DNA from: an archaeon
Lineage (GTDB): Archaea > Asgardarchaeota > Hermodarchaeia > Hermodarchaeales > Hermodarchaeaceae
DNA: 13,722 nucleotides
NCBI GenBank assembly: GCA_016550395.1
Contig: JABXGY010000044.1
Location: 1-13,722, forward strand
Reading direction: 5' to 3'
Of the stretch, positions 1-7,224 are shown piece after piece (the stretch's first letter is position 1; each line of letters opens with the position of its first letter). The notes beneath the pieces are model-generated. The model had not been told where the DNA came from. It ran no database searches and worked only from the letters and a program-made list of their open reading frames with translations. A program made the translations under genes and the position numbers.

Positions 1-629
1 GGTTTCCTCAGCTTCTTGAAGCATTTGACTGTGTACACACAAATTATCCTCAAACATCAATTGGGCTAGAAGTCGATTTTTATAGTGATTTGAAATCCAA
101 AGTCGCAGAATTTTGTGATGACTATCGCTCTGATTTTGATTATTTCATTGGTGTTGTACACACTGTTGATCGATATGCGGTAACAGTTCTTGAGGAAATG
201 GAAAACCTCGTCGCACAATTAGGTCTCCGTGAAGTTCTTGAAAGCTACTTCAATGAGGTGGAAGAGGCTATTCAATCACGCCTCTTTAGCGGCATTGCTC
301 ATATTGATAGTGTAATGCGTTTTGTTCCTCTTTTTCCTGGAAGTACACAATTAACGTCCTTTTGGTACACTCGCACAAAGGAATTATGCGTACTTTGTCA
401 GAAGTTAGATGTGTTAATTGAAGTAAATTTACGTGGATTAAATCATCCTTGGAAACAAATTCATCCGACCGCTTCTCTGATCAATGAACTTATTCCAGGT
501 GGGGCTAAATTCTACGTAGGATCAGATAGTCACTCCTTAAGCGAGTTCCAAACAGCAATACCAACTCTTATGCAGATGCATGCGTTTCTGGTTGAGCACG
601 ATAGCCTTAGGCTCCCAGGGTCTTTCTAG
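1..629 (+). CDS. PHP-domain phosphoesterase, histidinol-phosphatase-like (5' end missing)
   Basis: The reading frame is open from base 3 to the TAG at 627-629, so the gene begins before the window. A TTG at 90 sits inside conserved sequence and is not the start. Seen: a GLEVDF block just before that TTG, then FIGVVH, IAHIDSV and VGSDSHS. These match, in order, the later metal-ligand motifs of PHP-domain phosphatases of the HisK/HisJ type (GLEvD, GsvH, gHpD, GSDaH). The N-terminal HxH motif must lie upstream. Family members hydrolyse phosphate esters such as histidinol phosphate with a di- or trinuclear metal centre; cytosolic. The substrate cannot be fixed because no his gene is adjacent and related PHP proteins act on other phosphoesters. 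It is convergent with the VIT1-like gene, whose stop lies 11 bp away. Confidence 0.78.
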   Translation, partial: FPQLLEAFDCVHTNYPQTSIGLEVDFYSDLKSKVAEFCDDYRSDFDYFIGVVHTVDRYAVTVLEEMENLVAQLGLREVLESYFNEVEEAIQSRLFSGIAHIDSVMRFVPLFPGSTQLTSFWYTRTKELCVLCQKLDVLIEVNLRGLNHPWKQIHPTASLINELIPGGAKFYVGSDSHSLSEFQTAIPTLMQMHAFLVEHDSLRLPGSF

Positions 630-640
630 GTTGGCTAAAC

Positions 641-1237
641 TCAGAAAAAGAATTCCAGTAGGATAATAGCCACAGCTGTTGCTACTCCGGCTCCCAATGT
701 TTGGAGACCATAAAACCAAGGATTCTGTTCTGATACACGTCCAAGAAAAATACCCAATAAGAAGAGTAAGAAAAACCCTGTAATCGCTGATATGATTACA
801 GCAAGTTCCCAAGGAAAAGGTATTCCAGCACCGATCACGATGAAGGGAACTAGAAGAATTAATCCTGCAATGAAAGGCGCAAACCCATCAACAAATGATG
901 ACACGATAATGGCAAAACGTGATGCTTTCTTAACCATGGTATCATCCAGTTTACGAAGCATAGCGCGTTCCATTTCACGAAATTCCCGTTCTCGTTCCGC
1001 TTTTTCAGCAAGATAGGTCCCTGCTAATCCTGAAAACATCATAGCCAAACACGCACCAATACCTGCTGTGACAACAGCTTGAGCATCAAAATGGGCAGCG
1101 AAATGTGATGCTAGGATAATTCCCAAAATGGTGAGCGTTCCATCGAACGCATTCATGGCAAAATATCGTCGGGCAATGGGTCCGAGTTCTGAGATTCGGG
1201 CTAGTTGCTCCATTTCTTCTATTCGTGTCATAATCAT
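641..1237 (-). CDS. VIT1/CCC1-family membrane metal transporter
   Basis: About 198 residues, all-helical and hydrophobic. Seen: an N-terminal amphipathic stretch, then a first membrane segment with FDGTLTILG (D32-G33), a second segment leading to SGLAGTYLAEKAE, a cytoplasmic Glu-rich helix (about residues 79-91), then three hydrophobic segments (about 110-140, 145-166 and 178-197). The DG in helix 1, the G-x-YL-x-K-x-E after helix 2 and the acidic helix are the pattern of the VIT1/CCC1 family, which moves Fe2+ or Mn2+ by proton exchange; the acidic helix binds metal. Archaeal members are often this short. Start: ATG at 1237 is preferred over the TTG immediately upstream (1240); ATG at 1231 is also possible. 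No Shine-Dalgarno is visible, so a leaderless transcript may apply. Metal specificity is inference. Confidence 0.72.
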   Translation of the reverse strand: MIMTRIEEMEQLARISELGPIARRYFAMNAFDGTLTILGIILASHFAAHFDAQAVVTAGIGACLAMMFSGLAGTYLAEKAEREREFREMERAMLRKLDDTMVKKASRFAIIVSSFVDGFAPFIAGLILLVPFIVIGAGIPFPWELAVIISAITGFFLLFLLGIFLGRVSEQNPWFYGLQTLGAGVATAVAIILLEFFF

Positions 1238-1314
1238 CAACAGCTGCTGGCATTCATTCCTATGGGTACCCGAAAAGCCTTATGAATCCACTGTGAAAAG
1301 AAGCATTATCTGAA

Positions 1315-1326
1315 TTTTCATGAAAA
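1315..1326. promoter_or_regulatory. Perfect 12-bp palindrome, possible operator
   Basis: TTTTCATGAAAA is its own reverse complement. It lies in the divergent region between the transporter and the radical SAM gene, four bases before the TATA-like element at 1331, where the BRE or a repressor would bind. The operator role is inferred from position only. Confidence 0.3.
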
Positions 1327-1330
1327 GCAC

Positions 1331-1336
1331 TTATAC
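1331..1336 (+). promoter_or_regulatory. TATA-like box of the radical SAM/methyltransferase operon
   Basis: TTATAC in an A-rich context. A transcript starting about 25 bp downstream would have a leader of roughly 40 nt, carrying the Shine-Dalgarno at 1385-1390. Archaeal promoter assignment by eye. Confidence 0.35.
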
Positions 1337-1384
1337 TTCGATAGACTTTTCTTGTTGGTACGAAAAGAATGAGACAAGAGTAGC

Positions 1385-1390
1385 AAGGAG
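1385..1390 (+). promoter_or_regulatory. Shine-Dalgarno of the radical SAM gene
   Basis: AAGGAG eight bases before the ATG at 1399. It supports that start and argues against a leaderless transcript for this operon. Confidence 0.65.
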
Positions 1391-1398
1391 CGATACGA

Positions 1399-2727
1399 AT
1401 GGAATCCAAAAGTGATAAAATTATCTTTGGAAAAGGTGAGCTTGAAGGTCATCGGTTTCATCTTCGGAAAGATCCGAAGGGTGGTACTATTGTTATCGAC
1501 GCCTCTCGATTACTGTTCCTGAATGAAACCGGTTATGACTATGCAACAGCTGCGGTCGAAGGGAAATCTGTAGACGAGGTAATTGCACTCATTAAGCAAA
1601 AATATCGGGGTGCAAAACCAGATGCGATTCGTACTCACTATGATGAATTAAAAGACAAAATATTGTCGTTCATTGCACAGCCAGATGTTTCTCCCATCGA
1701 AACTTTTGACTTTGGTGAAGTCGAACCTTTCTCTCATGAACCTCCCGCACCATATCGCATCGATTTGGCACTCACATATCGCTGTAATAACGATTGCTCA
1801 CATTGTTATGTGCCCCCAGAACGGCGTGGATGGGATGCTACCCGGGAAATGGACACTAGTAAATGGAAGCAAGTTCTTGACAAATTACTAGATTTAGCCA
1901 TCCCACATGTAACCTTCACAGGTGGTGAACCAACTCTTCGTGACGACCTAGTGGAGCTTATTCAGTATAGTGAGAAGATTGGCATAATCGCAGGACTGGT
2001 GACTAATGGACGGCGCCTTACCCAATCTATGGTAGATGATTTGGTCAACGCTGGGATAGACTATGTTCAAATTACCTTGGAATCACATCTCCCAGACATT
2101 CATGATCAAATGGTAGGAATAACGGGTGCTTGGAAGGAGACCGTGGCTGGTTTGAAGCGGTTCATCGCCACCGATATCTATACAATAACCAATACCACCC
2201 TAACCCAGCTAAACCGATCAACAATCACAGACACCGTCGCATTTCTAGCGAAATTAGGTCAAACTAATTTTGCTATGAATGGTCTAATCTACTCAGGAAG
2301 TGGCCGTGATGTGGCTGATAAACAAGCGATTCCCGAGCAAGACCTTGACGAACTCATCACTGACATTCTCGCTGAAGCCAGTGAGCATGATATGCGGCTC
2401 ATCTGGTATTCACCGACCATGTATTGTCATTTTGATCCAACAGAATATGGTTTAGGTCCTCGACGTTGCAGTGCAGCCTACTCAAGCCTTGCTATTGAGC
2501 CTAATGGGAACGTCTTACCCTGTCAAAGCTACTTTGAATCATTAGGGAATATTCTCAAAAATTCTTGGGACACTATCTGGAACCATCCTACTGCCAAAGC
2601 GCTCCGTGGACATACCAAACTCGCTGAGGAATGCCTCTCTTGTGAGCTCCTCAAGAAATGTGGTGGCGGCTGTCCACTCTTCACAGAATACAAAGAGGTT
2701 TGTTGCCACCACAGTCTAGGCGGTTAA
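1399..2727 (+). CDS. Radical SAM/SPASM peptide-modifying enzyme with N-terminal PqqD-like domain
   Basis: 442 residues in three parts. Residues about 20-95 resemble a PqqD-like RiPP recognition element, with a hydrophobic strand region, ETGYDY, and helices resembling the 'V-E-G-x-S-V-D-E-V-I' type. Residues about 118-330 are the radical SAM barrel: C129-x3-C133-x2-C136 for the SAM-binding 4Fe-4S cluster and GGEP at 175-178. The C-terminus is a textbook SPASM domain: C357-x12-G-x4-C375, then C412-x2-C415-x5-C421-x3-C425, then C435, which should hold two auxiliary 4Fe-4S clusters. Enzymes of this build (PqqE, AlbA and others) modify ribosomal peptides by radical chemistry, the PqqD-like part binding the leader. 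Here that domain is fused to the enzyme. The methyltransferase gene follows after 49 bp. No obvious precursor gene is seen, so the substrate is unknown; haem-type substrates (AhbC/AhbD relatives) remain an alternative. Confidence 0.85.
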   Translation: MESKSDKIIFGKGELEGHRFHLRKDPKGGTIVIDASRLLFLNETGYDYATAAVEGKSVDEVIALIKQKYRGAKPDAIRTHYDELKDKILSFIAQPDVSPIETFDFGEVEPFSHEPPAPYRIDLALTYRCNNDCSHCYVPPERRGWDATREMDTSKWKQVLDKLLDLAIPHVTFTGGEPTLRDDLVELIQYSEKIGIIAGLVTNGRRLTQSMVDDLVNAGIDYVQITLESHLPDIHDQMVGITGAWKETVAGLKRFIATDIYTITNTTLTQLNRSTITDTVAFLAKLGQTNFAMNGLIYSGSGRDVADKQAIPEQDLDELITDILAEASEHDMRLIWYSPTMYCHFDPTEYGLGPRRCSAAYSSLAIEPNGNVLPCQSYFESLGNILKNSWDTIWNHPTAKALRGHTKLAEECLSCELLKKCGGGCPLFTEYKEVCCHHSLGG

Positions 2728-2776
2728 CATCTTATTCACTCTCCAAAACAAAGCCCCTTATTGAGAGGGTCAAGCG

Positions 2777-3484
2777 GTGGAACTCTACACGACCCATTTT
2801 CTATGCAACCAAGCCCACCGTACAGCTCCAGCCCGACAATTCTTCTATACGCAAGCAAATTGGAAAACAGCACCTATCAGTCTTGATTTAGGTTGTGGAA
2901 CCGGAGTAATTACATCCGAACTGACCTTTTCTCGTGCCCAAGCAATTGGACTCGACATCAATCCCGACCTCCTAACGCAAGCAGTAATGGATAACCTTCC
3001 CAATAACTCTGTCCACCATATTCTTGCAGACGCAACCTCTCTACCATTTCGATCGTCTGTTGCCTCCTTTGTACTAAGCCACTTCACATTAATGTGGATT
3101 CACAACCGTGAAACTGCTCTTGCTGAAGTAAAACGAATCCTCCGACCCGGGAGTCTTCTTGCAGCAATTGAACCCGACTACACAGGTCGAATTGAAATCC
3201 CAAAAGACACCGAATATACTTCCCACTCTCCTATTATCGATTACCTAATTTTCCGAGGGGCTGACCCTTTCATTGGCGGGAAGCTTCCATTCGAACTTCG
3301 AAGTATTAATCTCACTAAAATTCAGTTTGGGACATTATCTTGGGAATACAATCCTAGAACCGCTCAAACAGAAATTCGAGATGAAGTTGCCCTCCTACAA
3401 GCTAAAGGGATTCACTGGAAACCACCGGTTTTCACCTACACTCCCATTTTTTGGATCATCGCATTTAAACGAAAAATTCACTAA
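2777..3484 (+). CDS. Class I SAM-dependent methyltransferase
   Basis: 235 residues. Motif I is clear: D37-LGCGTG-43 binds SAM. It is followed by GLDIN (acidic residue binding the ribose), ADATSLPF (motif II), a hydrophobic strand with FVLSHF, and ILRPG before strand 5, all typical of the Methyltransf_11/25 type. The C-terminal tail ends in IIAFKR, as in many small-molecule methyltransferases. The start is GTG at 2777: an in-frame stop lies at 2762-2764 and GAGAGG (2763-2768) is well placed eight bases before the GTG. It is co-oriented with the radical SAM gene and separated by only 49 bp, so one transcript is likely and a shared substrate is a fair inference. The acceptor is not visible in the sequence. 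Confidence 0.82.
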   Translation: MELYTTHFLCNQAHRTAPARQFFYTQANWKTAPISLDLGCGTGVITSELTFSRAQAIGLDINPDLLTQAVMDNLPNNSVHHILADATSLPFRSSVASFVLSHFTLMWIHNRETALAEVKRILRPGSLLAAIEPDYTGRIEIPKDTEYTSHSPIIDYLIFRGADPFIGGKLPFELRSINLTKIQFGTLSWEYNPRTAQTEIRDEVALLQAKGIHWKPPVFTYTPIFWIIAFKRKIH

Positions 3485-3504
3485 GAATAGATTAACTCAG
3501 ACTA

Positions 3505-3553
3505 AGAAAAAAAAGAAGACAAGAAGGGACACCTCTAAGATTGGTTCCCTTCT
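3505..3553 (-). terminator. Intrinsic-type terminator (hairpin plus T8) for the minus-strand membrane gene
   Basis: Arms AGAAGGGA (3522-3529) and TCCCTTCT (3546-3553) pair perfectly over 8 bp. After one bulged C, ACC/GGT adds 3 bp around a 9-nt loop. Read on the minus strand, the hairpin lies 7 nt past the stop codon at 3561 and is followed by eight consecutive T (complement of A at 3507-3514). Archaeal polymerase terminates at such T-tracts. It may also serve the convergent methyltransferase operon, though the plus strand has no T-run after it. Confidence 0.6.
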
Positions 3554-3560
3554 ATGATCG

Positions 3561-3995
3561 CTACGGGCCAAAGATGAGAATCCACAAGAAGACTAGTAAA
3601 AAGACAAGTATGAACGCGATAATGATCATGAAGATCATATACAGTAAGCCAACAGCAATCGCGCCAAGTACTCCAGTGTCAAAGAAGTGCATAATTAGCC
3701 AGATGTAGAGAATGAAGACAACGAGCAATGGTAGAACTATCGCGATAATCTGACCAATCAATCCAAGAGGTATTAGCAGGGGCGAGACAAAGTTTTCTAT
3801 GACCCAAGATAAGACTTCGTTTAAGATAGCGCCGAGTAGAGCGATCCATAGTGCATCCGTGAATTTTGCATTTTCAGGTCCTGCAACGATACGACCTGCA
3901 CCCCAGAGAATCAATGATCCAAATAACCACATGATGAGGAAGGGAATGATCACTAGTATGATGAATTCAAGAATTTGCAATACGAGTACACCCAT
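3561..3995 (-). CDS. Small integral membrane protein, about four helices, function unknown
   Basis: 144 residues, almost entirely hydrophobic. Apparent membrane segments lie at about 7-33, 46-68, 72-102 and 108-142. The only notable polar stretch is a short loop at residues 35-47 (GRIVAGPENAKFTDA). The C-terminus is a long run of bulky aliphatic and aromatic residues. No catalytic or ligand motif is recognised and I cannot name the family. The ATG at 3995 has no Shine-Dalgarno before it. The gene stands alone, divergent from nurA and convergent with the methyltransferase, and has its own terminator. Confidence 0.7.
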   Translation of the reverse strand: MGVLVLQILEFIILVIIPFLIMWLFGSLILWGAGRIVAGPENAKFTDALWIALLGAILNEVLSWVIENFVSPLLIPLGLIGQIIAIVLPLLVVFILYIWLIMHFFDTGVLGAIAVGLLYMIFMIIIAFILVFLLVFLWILIFGP

Positions 3996-4030
3996 AGAGG
4001 TTTGTTAGTAGGATGTCTGAGGAATTCTAG

Positions 4031-4041
4031 CCTTAATATGT
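4031..4041 (-). promoter_or_regulatory. Possible TATA box for the minus-strand membrane protein
   Basis: On the minus strand the segment reads ACATATTAAGG-like and lies about 40 bp before the ATG, which would give a leader of about 15 nt. By-eye assignment only. Confidence 0.22.
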
Positions 4042-4127
4042 TATCGGAGCATAGTTTCAGTAATCATCTTCACTGAAGGAGAGGTCGCAAGAAAAATCGT
4101 CGGTTATGGACCTTATTTTAGATGTGT

Positions 4128-4140
4128 GAATCAATGATTC
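4128..4140. promoter_or_regulatory. Palindrome GAATCA-A-TGATTC in the nurA/membrane-protein divergent region
   Basis: Two perfect 6-bp inverted arms around a single base, in the 262-bp gap at 3996-4257, about 118 bp before nurA and 133 bp before the membrane gene. The size suits a dimeric helix-turn-helix regulator. The rest of this gap shows no tRNA, no convincing small gene and only the promoter-like elements listed here. Confidence 0.25.
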
Positions 4141-4207
4141 CGATTAGATTTAGACGTTCAAAATTAGGGTTTTGACTTGTTTACTTATCGTGTCCTGTGA
4201 GGTAGGT

Positions 4208-4213
4208 TTAAAG
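4208..4213 (+). promoter_or_regulatory. TATA box of the nurA-herA-mre11-rad50 operon
   Basis: TTTAAA, preceded by purine-rich GAGGTAGG in the BRE position. A start about 25 bp downstream gives a leader of about 20 nt before the ATG at 4258. This appears to be the only promoter needed for the four-gene operon. Confidence 0.45.
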
Positions 4214-4257
4214 GGGCTAATCCAGGTCTTTGACTCATATAGTGGGGCGATGGTCCT

Positions 4258-5595
4258 ATGCCACATTTTCTCGATTTATTCCTTCAAGAGCTACAAGAAA
4301 AACGTGAAGCCTTCCGCCGGAGGTTAACGGGTGAAGAAGCCTCAGAATTAGATGGTCTTTTGAAGAAGGCGTTTTTCAGAGAATGGCGAGAATTGCCTTC
4401 ACCTAAAACGGAAGATTTTCATGTGATTGCTGTGGATAGTGGACGGTCGATGCGGGAATATGCTGCAGGCTCTCTCATGTACATATGTCGGGCTGGTGCA
4501 TACACTTCGTGGGGAAAACAATATCGGCGAGTCGTTTCAAACGCCCATATGATCAGTTCTCCACGGGAACGCCTTATTGATCTTGTGAGTTTGCGATCAG
4601 AGCACTTAGAACACCAAGTTGCTCTTGAAGCAGTGCAGACATCATCGGAGGTTGATTTGGTTTTACTTGATGGGTCTTTGTATGGTCGGATAACACATGT
4701 ACCAATTGCATTCAATTATCCTGGGGAACGGGATTTGTATTTGCGATTCATGCAGACTTTTATTCGACTTCTTGAAGAATGTCGGAAACGGAAAATCCTG
4801 ATATTAGGTATTAGCAAAGATTCGGTGGCTCGGCATCTTACCCGCCTACTTTTGGAAACCGTTAAGGTTCAGGTATTACAAAGGCTCGAGCAGATGCTTT
4901 CAGCCTCGGATTTCGAGCAGTTAAATCAATATCTTGAAACCAAAGATAAACAATCGGTATCAGCTATCCGATTTCTACGAAATTTATCTCTTAGCGATAG
5001 CCAAGAGCAATTGCTATGGGATTTGCTCTATGAGCTGCGACGTCCACGACCTGATTTTGCCCTAATTCAGGCCTGGACTGAAACTGCAGGGTATACAACG
5101 CCAATTGAACCCTATCCTGATATGCCATTGTTCAAATATGAGTCAAAAGATCCCGATGATTATGTTCGTCGACGGTTTGTAAACGCCTACAATGATTATC
5201 AACGAGAGGAAGATTTTGAAAACTGGGCAATTCCGGTTATGCAGGAAACATTTCAGCTTCCTACTTTCGTGACATTCTGTGCTAAACTTGCCCATAATGA
5301 TACGCCGATGCGCATTGATATGCCAGCGTTTAACGCAGGTTTACCAACACGGATTTCACAAATTTCTGCATCCCGAATGCTCGATCCACCTCCTCAACGA
5401 GTTACGGATGTATTAAAACTTCTTCGAGGAGAGTACGGTGGGCCTGAGCTCTATAACGTCTTTCTAGTTCGTGCAGATCAGGAAGCGAGATTACCTATGA
5501 GTGATGTGACAACCCTTTATGAACCATTAGTGGAAAAGGAATTGAAAATACCCTTAGTGCCTAAACGACGAGACAGGAGGATACGGTATGGCTAA
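4258..5595 (+). CDS. nurA: NurA-type 5'-3' nuclease of the HerA-NurA resection machine
   Basis: NurA is an RNase H-like nuclease that sits on the HerA hexamer and degrades DNA during double-strand-break resection. Seen: VIAVDSGRS with D60 (the first catalytic aspartate), followed by a hydrophobic strand with YICRAGAYTSW, then LVLLDGSLYGR with D138 (the LxDGS motif), ILGISKDS (about 182-189), and near the C-terminus AHNDTPMRIDMP (about 345-356), matching the R-x-E/D-x-P region, then RISQISASRM. At 445 residues it is about 100 longer than the Sulfolobus protein; the extra material lies mainly at about 195-330 and includes a helical, charged stretch. The ATG at 4258 follows an in-frame stop at 4240 and has only a weak Shine-Dalgarno. 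Its end overlaps herA by 8 bp, so the two are translationally coupled. Confidence 0.9.
   Translation: MPHFLDLFLQELQEKREAFRRRLTGEEASELDGLLKKAFFREWRELPSPKTEDFHVIAVDSGRSMREYAAGSLMYICRAGAYTSWGKQYRRVVSNAHMISSPRERLIDLVSLRSEHLEHQVALEAVQTSSEVDLVLLDGSLYGRITHVPIAFNYPGERDLYLRFMQTFIRLLEECRKRKILILGISKDSVARHLTRLLLETVKVQVLQRLEQMLSASDFEQLNQYLETKDKQSVSAIRFLRNLSLSDSQEQLLWDLLYELRRPRPDFALIQAWTETAGYTTPIEPYPDMPLFKYESKDPDDYVRRRFVNAYNDYQREEDFENWAIPVMQETFQLPTFVTFCAKLAHNDTPMRIDMPAFNAGLPTRISQISASRMLDPPPQRVTDVLKLLRGEYGGPELYNVFLVRADQEARLPMSDVTTLYEPLVEKELKIPLVPKRRDRRIRYG
5576..5580 (+). promoter_or_regulatory. Shine-Dalgarno of herA inside the nurA 3' end
   Basis: GGAGG seven bases before the ATG at 5588. It fixes the herA start despite the 8-bp overlap with nurA. 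Confidence 0.7.
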
Positions 5596-7219
5596 AACCC
5601 AACAGGATGAGCCAGTAGGATTCATTGTTGAAGAAGCCCGAGCTACAGAATTCATATTTGCTAGTGACCGAAAACGGTATCCAGCGAAATTCGAATATCT
5701 CACTGTAAACTCAGAAGAATTAGTAGATAGGACTCTCAAACCCGTTGAAGTTCTTGCTCAGGTTGAACGTATTACTTCCCAAAGCCTTGCACTACGACGT
5801 AATCTGGACATTGAAGCAATCTATCGGATTAAGGAAGCCGGAATTGATGATGTCAAAACCTGGGGAGTTGCACGGGTCTTAGGCTATTTAGTTCCTACAA
5901 CGAAGGGACAACCCCCTCGAATTCTTCTTCCTCGCCGCGCTGTGACTCCAGGAAACGCGATTTATATTGCGCCAGACAGTCTTCTTGCCAAATTCTATGC
6001 TTATCCCAAAGAAGAGAGTCTTTATGTTGGAAATCTGATTTCCCGCCCTCAGATTCCCGTGCATTTACGTATTAACGGTTTTCGACGGCATGTCGCCATT
6101 CTAGCTCAAACGGGTGCAGGTAAAAGCTATCTCACAGGTGTACTAATCGAGGAACTCATGAATCGAGGAGCAACTGTAATTATTATTGACCCTCATGCCG
6201 ATTATGTCTTTTTGAGTCAGAGTGTCAAAGGCGACAAACATGGTTTCTCAGACCGTGTCACGGTATTTCAGAATCCCGAAAGTACTGGACGATATAGCAA
6301 GAAAGATATCGGTGGGGTAGAATCCTATACAGTTCGATTAGCTGATCTTGATTTTGACGAATTATGTGGAATTTGTGGTATTGGAGAAAAATATACGAAT
6401 ATACGGACAGGTTTGGCGACGGCTCTGAAACAACTCCAAGAAAGGAATGTTGTCTATCTCACTGAGGATATCGAAAAGGAATTGAATGTGGTGGCCAATA
6501 CTGAGGATTTAGATAAATCCATCCGCTTTGGTGCTATCAACGCTGCGAAATACGTTAGACGCCTTAACCGCCTTCGCGTCTTCTCTCGCAGCGGTGTGCC
6601 TGTAGACAAAATCATCAAGCCGTATCATTCGTCGATTATTGATTTATCTGGGCTTGGCAATCGCAGCACAGATTACATCGTCAGTCGCCTGTTAAAAGAT
6701 GTCTTTGAAGCTGTGGCTACTGATGCCTTTGCATATCCTGTTTTTGTAGTCGTGGAGGAGGCGCATACCTTTGTCCCCCCTGATTTCCCCACCTATTCTG
6801 CGAGTATTATTCGACGAATTGCACAAGAAGGACGAAAATTCGGTGTCTTCCTTCTCTTAATAAGTCAACGACCTGGGCGAATCCATCCAGATAGTCTCAG
6901 CCAATGTAATAGCCAGATCGTCCTAAAAATAACTAATCCCCGGGACCAAAACGCTATTGCTCAATCATCTGAAAGACTAAGTGAGGACCTTATCTCTGAT
7001 CTACCAGGCTTAAACGTAGGAGAAGCTGTTGTAGTTGGTGATATTACCCGGACACCTGTAATGATTAAGGTTCGATCCCGTAATACACGCGAGGGTGGCG
7101 CCGATATTGATGTGGTCGCCAGTCTCAAAAAAGCCCGAAAAGTTGCTGGAATTGATATTCAACTCGAAGGTGAACGTAAACAGGAAAAGAAATTGAAAGG
7201 AGCGTTTTCTGAGGTGTAA
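5588..7219 (+). CDS. herA: HerA hexameric DNA translocase/helicase
   Basis: 543 residues, the usual size. HerA is a FtsK/VirD4-related ring ATPase that pumps duplex DNA toward NurA. The N-terminal region (about 1-155) is the HAS-barrel. The Walker A motif is QTGAGKS at 174-180, followed by a helix and strand ending in VIIIDPHADY, the usual HerA sequence after Walker A. Walker B is VFVVVEEAH (385-393), with the tandem glutamates E390-E391. Further on, IAQEGRKFGVFLLLISQRP and LKITNPRDQNAIAQSSE carry the sensor and arginine-finger region typical of HerA. It overlaps nurA by 8 bp and is followed by mre11 after 5 bp, matching the conserved archaeal resection cluster. Nothing is missing or broken. 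Confidence 0.95.
   Translation: MAKTQQDEPVGFIVEEARATEFIFASDRKRYPAKFEYLTVNSEELVDRTLKPVEVLAQVERITSQSLALRRNLDIEAIYRIKEAGIDDVKTWGVARVLGYLVPTTKGQPPRILLPRRAVTPGNAIYIAPDSLLAKFYAYPKEESLYVGNLISRPQIPVHLRINGFRRHVAILAQTGAGKSYLTGVLIEELMNRGATVIIIDPHADYVFLSQSVKGDKHGFSDRVTVFQNPESTGRYSKKDIGGVESYTVRLADLDFDELCGICGIGEKYTNIRTGLATALKQLQERNVVYLTEDIEKELNVVANTEDLDKSIRFGAINAAKYVRRLNRLRVFSRSGVPVDKIIKPYHSSIIDLSGLGNRSTDYIVSRLLKDVFEAVATDAFAYPVFVVVEEAHTFVPPDFPTYSASIIRRIAQEGRKFGVFLLLISQRPGRIHPDSLSQCNSQIVLKITNPRDQNAIAQSSERLSEDLISDLPGLNVGEAVVVGDITRTPVMIKVRSRNTREGGADIDVVASLKKARKVAGIDIQLEGERKQEKKLKGAFSEV
7211..7216 (+). promoter_or_regulatory. Shine-Dalgarno of mre11 inside the herA 3' end
   Basis: GAGGTG eight bases before the GTG at 7225. 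It supports the GTG start of mre11. Confidence 0.6.
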
Positions 7220-7224
7220 TCATC

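Noticed and set aside
90..629. A complete 179-residue protein starting at TTG 90
   Set aside because: The frame is open back to base 3 and the upstream codons encode the conserved GLEVDF metal-ligand block, so the gene is truncated by the window and TTG is internal.
2658..2891. 77-residue frame bridging the radical SAM and methyltransferase genes, considered as a precursor peptide
   Set aside because: It overlaps the conserved SPASM cysteines and the methyltransferase start in another frame, and has no ribosome binding site or leader-core look; a shadow frame.
3273..3557. 94-residue plus-strand frame
   Set aside because: It overlaps the end of the methyltransferase in another frame and ends in a lysine run from the A-tract; no family features.
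4010..4075. Possible C/D-box small RNA on the minus strand
   Set aside because: GATGATT and CTGA-like pieces occur, but the C box is imperfect and box spacing does not give two proper guide regions.
4122..4175. 17-codon frame in the intergenic region before nurA
   Set aside because: No ribosome binding site, very short, and it spans the palindrome at 4128-4140; chance is more likely.
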